Part shown: piece by piece, positions 46,314 to 56,502 of the stretch
How positions within the stretch are numbered: position 1 is the first letter of the stretch
Layout of the letters: each line of letters starts with the position of its first letter
Assembly: GCA_025331565.1 (NCBI GenBank)
Contig: JAFREQ010000030.1
Span: 7,810,501 to 7,874,500, forward strand
Reading direction: 5' to 3'
From: Holacanthus passer
Lineage: Eukaryota > Chordata > Actinopteri > Pomacanthidae
DNA length: 64,000 nt
Translations under genes and position numbers: made by a program
Notes under the pieces: generated by a model
The model's database searches: none
Seen by the model: the letters and a program-made list of their open reading frames with translations, nothing else
Told to the model about the DNA's origin: nothing

Positions 46314-46782
46314 TGTTACGACCCGGCTCGAGAGGCCGCAAACAAAGGAGGGAAGACAGACCACGGGGCACGTTTTAAAGCCCTTCGTTGGGGCGTTTAT
46401 TCAAATGAAAATCATAAGTCTGTATGTCATCAGTGTAAATGTATTGTGTGCTGTGGGTGCGTGTTGCGGGTGTCGTCAGTAAGGTGACAGGTGTAATGAA
46501 GTGTAGTGTTGTGGTGCATCCAAATACAAAGTCAGCATGCCGGCAGCGGCAGCTCGCGCGTGGTGGCTGCACCCGGTGGCCGCACCTGGTGGCCGCAGCG
46601 TGTATGAGAGAGAGAGAGAGAGAGAGAGAGAGCGAAGCCACAGTGGAAGCCAGCTTTCATCGGCGAGTCCCCGGAAGACGAGCTGGGCCCTAGCCGTCCC
46701 CGGTCGCCTCCTGCTGTTGGCTCCTCAAACAAAAAACACATGTTAGTAAGGCCACCTCAATACCAGCAGGGGGGCCGTCACA
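46314..46782 (-). repeat. Solo LTR of a second retrotransposon family, nested in the 5' LTR
   Basis: 469 bp, starting TGTTACGACCCGGCTCGAGA and ending GGGGGGCCGTCACA on the plus strand; the termini are inverted (TGTTACGACC against TGTGACGGCC). It is flanked by perfect GTAAG target duplications (46309-46313 and 46783-46787). A minus-strand AATAAA (about 46397-46402) near one end puts the LTR in minus orientation. It is GC/CpG-rich with a (GA)n run at 46607-46633. No internal region remains, so it formed by LTR-LTR recombination after insertion. Gypsy-type family by recall of the TGTGACGGCCCC start. Confidence 0.88.
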
Positions 46783-47101
46783 GTAAGTAACAAAGAAAAC
46801 AATGACATGAATGAATTAACCAGGGTAACACAAAACTCAACCAATAAACAATGATGAAACTTAACAATTACTTGTGTGTATGTTTTACTTTAACCAGAAA
46901 TGTTGATTGTATCTGAACTTTAACTGAACCTAATGCAAACACAAACAAACCCGGGATAGCCTGTATTTGCTGGTTACACGTGAATGATGGAAATGTGGCT
47001 AAAGCAAACAATTAACAAGCAAGGTTAAATTAGTGTAAGATATGAAATTGATGAAAAAAATGGGACAAATGGTGTGTTCTCACCCACTTTGTCACACAGT
47101 G

Positions 47102-47924
47102 ACACTGAAATTAAGTGTGCAGCTGTGTGTTGTAAGGTCATACCTCAGGCCAGTACAACTTGAGGTCTGGAAAATGTCCATTTCCTTGGAAGATTATTTT
47201 CACAAGGCCAGCATATGGTTGAATGTAACATGTCAAAGTCTCTGATTTTCTGTTAAAGCAGTGAGGGAATCAACAGGATCAGGTGGTCAAGTCCTTGATC
47301 ATCAAAATGTGTAGAAAACTCTGGATTGTCCTGTCAGCTTTGATCAATGTTCACCACTCGGATGCTGACGCATTGGTCTATTGCCTCTAAGTACAGAGGG
47401 TGGACCAAAAATCAGAAATGCTAATAAACACAAAGCAAGTCTAAGAGTCTGGGAGTCTGCTAGTTGCTCTGTGAGACTACACTTAGTTCTAATTTGTATT
47501 GGGCACAGCACCACAGTCCTTGCTTCACAAAAAAACCCTGATGTGTCTTAGTAATGATAAACAGTTGCTGTGCATAAAACATCTTAAAAAAGACATTTGA
47601 CTATACATTTGACATTGACAACACAACAGTTGACAAGAAAAAAAAGAAAACGTAAGAACTAAAGTGCATTATAGTTCATGAACTTGATGTAGGCAGGAAC
47701 AAAGCAGAGCTTGAAGTAGTTTGATTTCCACTTTGACACATAGTCTTCTTCCTCATGGCAGAGGTTGGGATTTAAAAAAGAAAGAGATGTCGAGAGTCTG
47801 CATTGATTTTTCACTGCCTGCTCGTACGGGTTCATATTTTCTCTTCCCTATTACCTTCATATCTGTTTTGTACATGTTGCAAGAATGCTTTTCAGTTGCA
47901 CTGTTAGGTTGCCAAACCCTGCTG
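47102..47924. other. Intergenic DNA, no gene recognised
   Basis: Unique-looking sequence between the LTR element and the 850-bp repeat. No motifs. Confidence 0.45.
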
Positions 47925-48774
47925 TAACTCCTTATCTAGTGATGAACATCAGCATGATCTGGGTACTCATTCCATACAGCCTCAGTCACCTTAGAGAGTA
48001 AAGGGTAAGGAGGTTGGGTGATAGATGGGCAAATGTATGACTTTTATGTGAGAGAAAGTTTGGGTTTTATCACAGACCAAACATTACTATTCGCCTTTTA
48101 TCTACATTTTGTCAAACTATAACAGTTTTCCTTGGACCTTAACTTTATGATGTAGTTGCATAACCCCCAACTTTCCCTTCATCACAGTTTATTTGCTATA
48201 ACCACTTTTTTTTCCACTAAACGTTCCTAGTGCAGACGCTGTAGAAAGAGAGTGAAAATTTATACAGTGTTTTGCCAAATAAACTGTTGGTTCCTGTTTA
48301 GCAAAAGCATTGGACATTTATAGGCTGAGGTCCCTTCCACTTTGAAGATGCAGTTTTTGTAGCTTTGCATGTGCTCTCTTAATTTTCCAAATTTTCTTTC
48401 ACATTTCAGTTTTTCTCCATTGGTTTGGCTCACTTCTTGAAATACTTTTGAAATTACTTTCTCAAAATAACATGGACAAACTTTCAAACCATTCGGCAAT
48501 TGTTCACAACATAATTGATTTTTTTCTCATTCATTTCATCAAATTGCAAATGTCTAAGTACATGTCTCAATGTCTCAGTACATCTTTGCAAATGATTAAG
48601 TACAGGTAGCCTACAGTTAGCACAATTTCCAAGTGAATAGCACAGTATATGCTATATGCACAGTAGTCTGTTCAATTGTCAAAATTAGTTAAGACCATAA
48701 TACCATGAATAGGGAGGGTGAGAACAGCGACCAGTGAAGAAGTGTTAGTTGTGAAACTCCAGCTTTATTTACAG
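47925..48774. repeat. 850-bp direct repeat, copy 1
   Basis: From TAACTCCTTATCTAGTGATG to CTTTATTTACAG it matches 51581-52430 with the same length and about six substitutions by eye (about 99.3% identity), no gaps. The minus strand is open for 79+ codons (48260-48499): GLKVCPCYFEKVISKVFQEV, QTNGEKLKCERKF, EHMQSYKNCIFKVEG; I recognise no domain. Neither inverted nor TG...CA termini are present. Its class is unknown. Confidence 0.92.
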
Positions 48775-49369
48775 CTGTCGGCTACATATAATTCTCCGTG
48801 TTTTTTGTTTCTGTGTTTTTATTACAGTATATTATGCTGTATACATTTTCTTTGTACTCTGATGTGTTCCTTTATATGTGTGAATAATAATAGTTAATTT
48901 CCTTGGCAGTATGAGTGCAATGTGTGATGTCAAACCTTGGAGGCTACTCTGACCATAACATCCTTTTTTTTGTCAGTTTTATACACAGTTGTATTCTGTT
49001 AGCTAGACAAAAAAAACTAGTACAGAAACCATTGTCAATGAAGGACTGGGCTGAGACTGAGAGGTGGACATGAGGGATATTTCAATGGTCCTCTGCCATA
49101 GTGACAAAACATCTAAGCATTTTGACTTGCAGTGCTTACACAATGCCAAAGGGACGATGCATTTTGGGGGCACTGACTATTTATATGGGAAAGGAATTTA
49201 GTTTTGAAGCATGAGTGACAGTTTTGGGAGAGATATGAGCTTTTGCAAGTGAACCATGGTGTTGTGCCGAACTGTAAGACTATTTTGCCAAATGATCATA
49301 AGGTTTTGAGAATGTAATTTCTGTTTCAAGAAATGAGCCAAACCAATGGAGAAAAACTGTAATTCAGAG
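48775..49369. other. Intergenic DNA between the 850-bp repeats
   Basis: No gene or recognised repeat. Confidence 0.45.
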
Positions 49370-49570
49370 TGACCAATGCATCAGTGTGAGCACAGATAAT
49401 TTGGCCTCTCTGGAGCACTGAGTCACCTTATGTGGCTTTGAATCCTCACATATCACACTGCTGATTGCCAGGCCTCATCTATTGCTTACAAAGGCTGCTA
49501 ATTGTCATTCATGCTAATAAAACCCAGCATTGTAGCAGTGTGTGTGATTGAGTTACTTCAAAGTCCTTTT
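49370..49570. promoter_or_regulatory. Candidate conserved non-coding element
   Basis: Non-repetitive, base-balanced stretch with words such as ACAAAGGCTGCTAATTGTCA (49488-49507; SOX/homeodomain-like) and CATGCTAATAAAACC (Hox/POU-like). Composition only; no conservation test possible. Confidence 0.2.
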
Positions 49571-49789
49571 TCCATCAGGAATTAATTCTGTCCACCCCTT
49601 GTAAAGTTTAAGAAAAATCCCTTCAAAATTTGTCAAGAGCACTTAGGGAACAATAAAAAATTATCTTTCTCTTCATAGTAGCCCGGAGTTGAATAGTACC
49701 ATTGTTCATTTTCATTCATGCTTCCCTCACCAAACAAAAGGTTGCTCTTTCACTTAACTCCCTGCAGCAATAAAGACCAGTGAGGGAGT

Positions 49790-49990
49790 TATTAAGGAGC
49801 AGTGTAACTTTCCTAAGTGGTCGGATTGTGGATGGGAGTGTTTGATGGGTAAATTGGGAGCTGTGGGGGCTGGAGACGCCACAGCCTTGAGTCCCAGCGC
49901 CATGCCAACGCCGAACAATCTGTAATTGGCACCAAATAGAGACACCCGACTGTCACCCATAAGGAGAGTCAGGGAAGGAGAGGAACAGAG
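49790..49990. promoter_or_regulatory. Candidate conserved non-coding element, GC-balanced
   Basis: A GC-richer island with GAACAATCTGTAATTGGCAC (49913-49932), combining SOX-like, homeodomain-like and NFI-half-like words, and GAGACGCCACAGCCTTGAGT. Not a repeat I know. The minus-strand 68-codon open frame lacks a recognisable motif. Confidence 0.25.
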
Positions 49991-51580
49991 GAGTCTGAAA
50001 GACCAGTGAGGGATCTGCTACTGTGACAACCATGAACCAAATCACTCTCTTCTCTGTTGTCTCTCTCCTTTTGTCTTTCCTTTCCATCTGTCTGTCTTTC
50101 TTTCTTTCAAATCTATTTATTATTCTCTTTTATTTTATTTATTTCATTTTTTTCCAATATAATTTTCTCTCTTCTTCCAGTTCTCTTTGTGTTTTGTTTT
50201 GCCTTCATTTTCTGTCTTCCTCTCACACTTCATCATTTCACCAAGCGTACAGAATACTTCCTTGCAGTCAATGGAAATAGAGCATCAGTTTAAAGATCAA
50301 GTGCACAGATTCTCAGGATTTTGTCTTGACAACAGAATTTTTGACACAAGCCTGAAATCTCAACAAGATCATGACTTGCTCTTTGTGTCTTAGGTTGACA
50401 GTTCCAACCCTGGGTACTGCGAAATAAACATCCTAATGTCTACTCATGCTTTGCATTGTGTGAATTTGCAATTAACTAAAATGAAATAAAATAATTTTAA
50501 TTTAAGGAGTTTCAAATAGCTATGGTCTGGGCAGTTCTGCCGACAGACCGTCATGTATTTGTCATTTTTCTCCTTCTATTCCTCCTCTTACTCCTCTTCT
50601 TCTCTCCTCCTCGCCTAGACTGTGTAGCCTCACCATGTCCTTATATATTAGCTTGCTGCACAGTTTGTCCTTAGGGGTTTCCATAGTCCAGTAGTTTTAC
50701 TGTATTTACTGGTGTATTTTACAAATGTGTTTCTGTCACCTTGTAGTAGTTGGCAAACCCTTAGTGCAGCTTTAAGCTAGATCAGTTACTATGCTACTCT
50801 TTCATCATCTTGCTCTTTTTTTTATTTTTCTTTGTGAATATTGGAGTCCTTGATCACTTGAACCATCCAGGAGTATAGACTATGGCAGTGTTTTATTCAT
50901 ACATAACAGGGAGTACAGTGTGTGCAACATATCACATACTTGGAGTGTAAGTCTTTGTGTGAAGCCACCTCTCCTTTTCCTGTTTGGCTGGGTTGCTCAA
51001 CATGATCATCATGTGCCACTGATGGAAACGGTTGTGGTTATAAGACTCATGTGATGCAGAATGAGAATCTTATACCTACTCAGCCATCGTGCTGTGTAAA
51101 GAGAGACACGTGACTTCAATGCTTCAGGATAATTTCGATCTGGACAGTTCTACTGATGAACCCTCATGCATTTGCTCCTTTTCCTTTTTTCATCTTCTTC
51201 TTCTTCCTCCACAAAATTCTTTCAACTTCATTGGTAAATTGTTTTCAGGGCTAGAAAGATTGTGTACTATGTTGGCAGAACAGCTTGGAAAACATTGTGA
51301 TAGGCAGTAATGGTAAAATGAATAAACTGTTATGTAGAGAGGCAAAATGAGAATTTTAGACAGGCCATGCACAAGGCAAGTATGTAGGTATACAGGATGA
51401 AAAAAAACTCAAACTTTTCTATTTCCTATTTATGCATTTGACTTGAAGTACTTGCTGTTTATGTTACTTTATATTTTTCTACTTATATGTTTATTGTTGC
51501 ACACCAATACACCAAGCCAAATTCCTTGTATGTGAAAACCTACTTGCGAAAAAAAATGATTGAGGTTCTTCCTGAGCTCC
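49991..51580. other. Intergenic DNA with pyrimidine-rich tracts
   Basis: CT/T-rich sequence at 50040-50220 and 50560-50620 and a TTC run at 51185-51210. No gene recognised. Confidence 0.45.
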
Positions 51581-52430
51581 TAACTCCTTATCTAGTGATG
51601 AACATCAGCATGATCTGGGTACTCATTCCATACAGCCTCAGTCACCTTAGAGAGTAAAGGGTAAGGAGGTTGGGTGATAGATGGGCAAATGTATGACTTT
51701 TATGTGAGAGAAAGTTTGGGTTTTATCACAGACCAAACATTACTATTCGCCTTTTATCTACATTTTGTCAAACTATAACAGTTTTCCTTGGACCTTAACT
51801 TTATGATGTAGTTGCATAACCCCCAACTTTCCCTTCATCACAGTTTATTTGCTATAACCACTTTTTTTTCCACTAAACGTTCCTAGTGCAGATGCTGTAG
51901 AAAGAGAGTGAAAATTTATACAGTGTTTTGCCAAATAAACTGTTGGTTCCTGTTTAGCAAAAGCATTGGACATTTATAGGCTGAGGTCCCTTCCACTTTG
52001 AAGATGCAGTTTTTGTAGCTTTGCATGTGCTCTCTTGATTTTCCAAATTTTCTTTCACATTTCAGTTTTTCTCCATTGGTTTGGCTCACTTCTTGAAACA
52101 CTTTTGAAATTACTTTCTCAAAATAACATGGACAAACCTTCAAACCATTCGGCAATTGTTCACAACATAATTGATTTTTTTCTCATTCATTTCATCAAAT
52201 TGCAAATGTCTTAGTACATGTCTCAATGTCTCAGTACATCTTTGCAAATGATTAAGTACAGGTAGCCTACAGTTAGCACAATTTCCAAGTGAATAGCACA
52301 GTATATGCTATATGCACAGTAGTCTGTTCAATTGTCAAAATTAGTTAAGACCATAATACCATGAATAGGGAGGGTGAGAACAGCGACCAGTGAAGAAGTG
52401 TTAGTTGTGAAACTCTAGCTTTATTTACAG
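51581..52430. repeat. 850-bp direct repeat, copy 2
   Basis: Partner of 47925-48774, starting 3656 bp later. Within the minus-strand frame (51916-52155) three substitutions give one amino-acid change (Leu to Ser in FGKSREHM) and two silent changes. Ends at CTTTATTTACAG, then TAAACCCCGG; copy 1 is followed by CTGTCGG instead. Confidence 0.92.
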
Positions 52431-52509
52431 TAAACCCCGGTACAATGATGCATTTGCTGATGTAGCCAATGAAAAAAATGTGTCCTGAAACACACACAAT
52501 CATGTAATG

Positions 52510-53205
52510 CTAAAGCAGTGATGTAGAGCCCAGTCTGATTGGTTGTACCAGCGCCGAATGGTGCATGTCACTTTTGACTATTGCTGTTGTGTTTCTGAGC
52601 CCATCCCAGGAAGGAGTATAAATATGGTCAAGTATGTAGGGAGGACAGCTAACGTGCTGGTGATATCTCAGCAGGACTTTCCTCAGGTTGTTAAAATCCG
52701 TGGCCACAAATAAAGCAGCCTCTTACCTGTCGATAATGCCATACTGCTTGTCCAGGGTGTCGGCATGTATTAGAATGTACACTGCTGTAAGAATGACTGA
52801 TGTAGACATCCTTGCCCAATAATAAGGATGTCATCTGATCATTTGGTGTTCTGGGTTAAGAGAACAGCCCTCAGAAATGATCTGAGCATCATTGGTTGTT
52901 GACCATGAAGCAGACACCCCCCTGGCTATTTCCTGATGTTATTGTCTGTTCCTGGTGGTGAATAGAGAACCCCTCTGGAATAATGGCAGAGTCCGGGATC
53001 AAAGTGTCAAGCCAAGTCTCTGTGAAAACCATGACGTTACTCTTCTTAGTACCCCATTGAAAAGTCTTCCTGCTCCTGAGTTCATCCAGCTTATTATCCA
53101 ATGACTTGAAATGTGCTAGAAAAGGAATCGGCAGAGTAAGCCGTTTTTCATGTTTCCTCAGCCGACCAGGACCCCAGGCTGCAACCTTCGCTTCCTTTGT
53201 CTCTA
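52510..53205 (-). pseudogene. LINE ORF2 APE-type endonuclease remnant
   Basis: From 53101 the minus strand reads DNKLDELRSRKTFQWGTKKS, VMVFTETWLDTLIPDSAIIP, EGFSIHHQEQT and GGVCFMVNN. After several frame breaks (52710-52888, with SVILTAVYI and LDKQYGIIDR readable), 52707-52510 gives ATDFNNLRKVLLRYHQHVSC, ILDHIYTPSWDG and IVKSDMHHSALV. These are the FTETWL, YxP-like, GDFN and SDH motifs of the LINE endonuclease that nicks target DNA; GDFN has become TDFN and SDH reads SDMH. The frame upstream to about 53205 carries the typical leader. RT is absent: a 3'-truncated, dead copy. Confidence 0.85.
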
Positions 53206-53736
53206 TTTAATGAACATTTTATTAAATATAAGTATCACATCACACTTGGTATCAGCAGATTCTAATTATATATACAGAATGTAACATTTGTGTATATGTA
53301 TGTAGTCTTTATGTTTCGTGTGAAAGATTATACAACTTAAGCACATTTAAAAAGTTCGCTAATTTTTTTTCTCACATTGCCCTAAAATTAATAGAAATGA
53401 ATGGATTCCCAGATGAGTTGGAATGAATTTAGAAAACACAACAACTTGTTGTAACTCTGATGTATGGCATACATGACTTGTATTGTAGCTAAACATGTAA
53501 AACCTCTTGTGTGGTCCTTTAGCAAACATTTAGATGCTGCTACTGTACCATCAACATACAAACCAAGTCTTTGAGTGTAGGTTTTTTTGTTTTCTTTTTG
53601 GGGCAGATTACACCTTTAAACTTAAACTAGTTGTAATATGTGGGTGTGTTTTCGAAGTCATTCCTGAGCATTTTGCTCTGTTAACACCTCACTGCGCACA
53701 AGGGTGAAGGCAGGGCTGCTCAACATGCAGCCCCAG

Positions 53737-53738
<2 letters not shown>
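53206..53738. other. Intergenic DNA, AT-rich
   Basis: No gene or repeat recognised. Confidence 0.45.
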
Positions 53739-53776
<38 letters not shown>

Positions 53777-54033
53777 TGTGAGTGTGTGTGTGTGTGTGTG
53801 TGCGCGTGCTGAGCACTCAGTAGCCCAAGCCCCCCAACAGTGTTTCACCGTAGGTGTGCAGATGAAAGCACTGCTGGTGAGCATGCATATACACACATAC
53901 ATGCACACACTCTCTCGGAGAAAGAGAATGTTTGAAGTGGCGCCCAGCAGCTGATCTGAGTTGTGGTCGTAATTTCAGTTTGACATCTGGCTAAACCCCC
54001 CCGAGAACAGTGCACACACACACACACACACAC
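53739..54033. repeat. (GT)n and (CA)n microsatellites
   Basis: GT units with two GAGT interruptions at 53739-53801 ending in TGCGCGTGC, and a pure (CA)n run at 54011-54034. Open frames across them are artefacts. Confidence 0.9.
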
Positions 54034-55114
54034 ACATCTTGCTTGCTCCCTCTCTCTGTGGCTCAACATGTATGAACTCCAACATGCTTACACAACCAGT
54101 GTCATAATCTGATTGGCTGTCAAGTATAGTGATGTCATCAAATTGAGTCATAACACAACCTATTTTACTACTGGTGTCCAGTCATATTTTCTCCCACCTA
54201 TTTCTGTTGTACACCACAACCCATATAAATCACATAATTGCAATACAGATTCTGGTGCTTAAATTTAAATATATTAAAACAAGTATATTAAAATAATATC
54301 ATATAAATACTTTATAGCAGAAATACCGTCTTAATTGCAAGTTTTGTTAAAAATAGAAAATAATTGGTATCTGCATGTCACCCAGTCGTGTTATATCCTC
54401 TGGAGATGATAGGGACACTATAGAAGTGGTTAGCATGGTGGTGCAGTGTGTTTATTATATAAACAATAAGTGCACGTTCTGTCACAAGTGAAGGTGTTAA
54501 CATGGCAAGCTTTGACCTTGTCTACTTTAAAGCCTGAGAAGGTGACACTGAGGAGCTTTTCATAACAGACAATATGATATATTCATTTTGAGATATAAAA
54601 ACGTGCCACTGCAGATGTTCATTTGTTGTGATCAATTATTAATTAGCCCGCTGGATGGTTGCCAAGATGGCGCTGCTGCTAACATCACAAGGCAGAGCAG
54701 GAGCACCATAGGTTGGAGCCTGGGGAGCCTCAGGTTGTGAGTGGGACAGTAGTTGTGGTCTGTTATGATCCATGTCATTTTAGCTGTCAGTTCTGGTTCT
54801 GTAGCTGCTGGAACTCTTCAGATTTGTCCAGTTGCATGTAATATTGCTTAGAGCTCTTTTAAATTTGACTGAGATTTTTTTTAGGAAGCATGACGACACT
54901 CCATCCTTTTTAAAAATCTCTCCACTGTTATAGCTCTGGGGGAGTGTCTAAACTGCACTAGTGCACTAAATTAATCAAGGGAAACATTCAATTTGATTTT
55001 ATTTATTTAAATTCACTCCATTTCAATTTGATTATGAGATGATTTTAATTTTAATGCTGTGAATTTTGTTAAGACTTCTTCTGTTAAGACTAAGAGACAC
55101 TCCAGCCTGCCTTT
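54034..55114. other. Intergenic DNA with a YY1-like word
   Basis: GGTTGCCAAGATGGCGCTGC (54658-54677) contains the YY1-type word AAGATGGCGC. Such a site stands in the 5' leader of many LINEs, and GCCAAGATGG also occurs in the repeat at 1-957 (852-861). No coding remnant is attached. Confidence 0.35.
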
Positions 55115-55244
55115 GCGTGTGTGTGTGTGTGTGTGTGCGCGCGCGCGTTTGGAGGAACATGTATATCCCCTGGGCAAGATACTGAACCCAAAGGAGTTCT
55201 TTTGAAATCAACCAAAAATAAGTCATTACTTCTGGGATGTCCTG

Positions 55245-55288
<44 letters not shown>

Positions 55289-55436
55289 GTGTGTGTGTGT
55301 GTGTGTGTGTACTTTTACTTGCTTGTGTGACCATGTACATTTCTGTGTGAGTTTGGTGAGTTTGTGTGTGTGTGGGTGTATGTGTGTGTGTGGGGGTGCA
55401 AATATGAGCTTGTATATGTGTTTTTGAGCATGTGTG

Positions 55437-55480
<44 letters not shown>
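55115..55480. repeat. Dense GT microsatellite cluster with a (GC) stretch
   Basis: Pure or near-pure GT arrays at 55115-55137 (ending GCGCGCGCG, 55137-55146), 55243-55310 (with GGGTGGG inside), 55365-55394 and 55439-55480. A fragment of the teleost short repeat seen at 29.56 kb (GGGCAAGATACTGAACCC) lies at 55174-55191. Alternating purine-pyrimidine DNA of this density is Z-DNA-prone. Confidence 0.9.
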
Positions 55481-55481
<1 letters not shown>

Positions 55482-55849
55482 AGTGCGAGCCTACCTGTGA
55501 TACCTCCAGCAGAGTTGGTAATGAGCTCCATTGATTGAGGCTGTTAATTAAGACCAGTTTTTAATAAATCATGTTCCCTGAATCTGTTATAAATTATTCC
55601 TGACAGATAGACACTTGTTTTCAACACAGCAGATGTGATAAGTTTTCTAGTCCTGTTTTCAGTAAAGCCTAAAAAAGATATGGCACTGAAACAGCCAAAA
55701 ATGTCTGACCCATTTTTGTATCGATATTTAATTCATAATTTTCTCTCTTTTTTTTTTTGGTGTCTTCTCCTTATTGTGTAAATAATAAACAGGCACAAAC
55801 CATAATACAGTGAAAACACAAATATTTCCAACATTACACATATACACAT
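55481..55849. other. Intergenic DNA, TAAT-rich start
   Basis: Positions 55510-55600 (GTAATGAGCTCCATTGATTG, CTGTTAATTAAGACC) look non-repetitive and homeodomain-word rich. No gene seen. Confidence 0.35.
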
Positions 55850-55893
55850 TTGTGAATTTCCCCACTGTGGGATGAATAAAGGTATATCTTATC
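55850..55893 (+). mobile_element. LINE 3' terminal fragment
   Basis: TTTGTGAATTTCCCCACTGT, GGGATGAATAAAGGTATATC and a short TTATC end. Nearly the same as 8042-8090. Only about 45 bp are retained. Confidence 0.6.
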
Positions 55894-56462
55894 TTAGAAC
55901 AAAAAAAAAGTCATCAACCTGACAGTAATATCTTGTGCACTCGGTTTATATAGCTTACAGACATCAAACTGCGTCTTCTCAACAATTATTTGAGAGTGAT
56001 GTTGCTATGAGGTCTAAAGTTTTTTTTAATTAATTAATTAATTAATTTTTTAAATGAAGAAAACGTGGCAAACCACCAAACTCATCAACTGATTGTGATC
56101 AAAATAGTGACTGGTTTGATCACTATCGGTTGATCAGTCTGCAAAAATAACATGAGAAAGATAACATATCGTCACTTCTCAGATAGGTTTACATACTATG
56201 CTCTAAGCGCTGCCAGGAACAAAAATGCGGTGAAGAATTGCTAAGTCCTGGTGAAACAGGGAATAAAAATACAAAAATCAGTCTAATCATGTGTAAATTT
56301 TAAATGGTACGGCAGATTGTAAATTGTAAGTGTATCTCATCAGCATGCAAAAATACCCAAACTACCAAAAACACACACGACCTCAGTGTCCTCAGTGTTA
56401 GCTGCAACTGATGTTTTCAATGTTTGGGTGCTCCTTTCTGTTTATTCTGGAGTTAACATGTT
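55894..56462. other. Intergenic DNA with a (TTAA)n run
   Basis: A TAAT/TTAA run lies at 56028-56046. No gene. Confidence 0.45.
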
Positions 56463-56502
56463 CAGACAGACAGATAGATAGATAGATAGATAGACAGATA
56501 GT
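56463..56502. repeat. (GATA)n/(GACA)n tetranucleotide microsatellite
   Basis: About ten tetranucleotide units, GACA at the edges and GATA in the centre. Confidence 0.9.

Larger units (their letters stand above)
41628..47096 (-). mobile_element. Gmr1-type Ty3/gypsy-lineage LTR retrotransposon, degenerate, with nested solo LTR
   Basis: Full-length on the minus strand: 5' LTR 47096-45719, PBS, gag remnant, protease, integrase, reverse transcriptase/RNase H, polypurine tract, 3' LTR 41946-41628. Both outer edges carry the 5-bp target duplication CAGTG (41623-41627 and 47097-47101). LTRs start TGTGACAAAG and end in CTAACA. Integrase lies upstream of RT, the reverse of standard gypsy order and the hallmark of the Gmr1 group described in deuterostomes including cod. 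Aligned parts of the two LTRs differ at about 11 of 297 bases plus one indel by eye, so insertion is not very recent. Stops, frameshifts, a gag deletion and a 3' LTR deletion make it inactive. Confidence 0.9.
45719..47096 (-). repeat. 5' LTR (about 904 bp without the nested insertion)
   Basis: Ends (plus strand) TGTTAGGAAGTGGGACCAAA on the gag side and CACTTTGTCACA on the outer side. A minus-strand AATAAA (45799-45804) lies about 80 bp from the LTR 3' edge, as expected for the poly(A) signal, and TATTTAAG (45985-45992, minus strand) is a suitable TATA box about 185 bp upstream of it. A 469-bp solo LTR of another family interrupts it. Confidence 0.9.

Noticed and set aside
50520..51210. Weak similarity between 50526-50563 and 51139-51176 as a duplication
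   Set aside because: About 38 bp with many mismatches beside pyrimidine-rich tracts; not above chance by eye.
47925..52430. The two 850-bp repeats as LTRs of one 4.5-kb retrotransposon
   Set aside because: The repeats lack TG...CA ends, there is no PBS or polypurine tract beside them, no gag/pol frame between them, and no convincing target duplication outside.
55032..55531. Threonine-histidine repeat proteins on the minus strand
   Set aside because: They are translations of GT/CA microsatellites.
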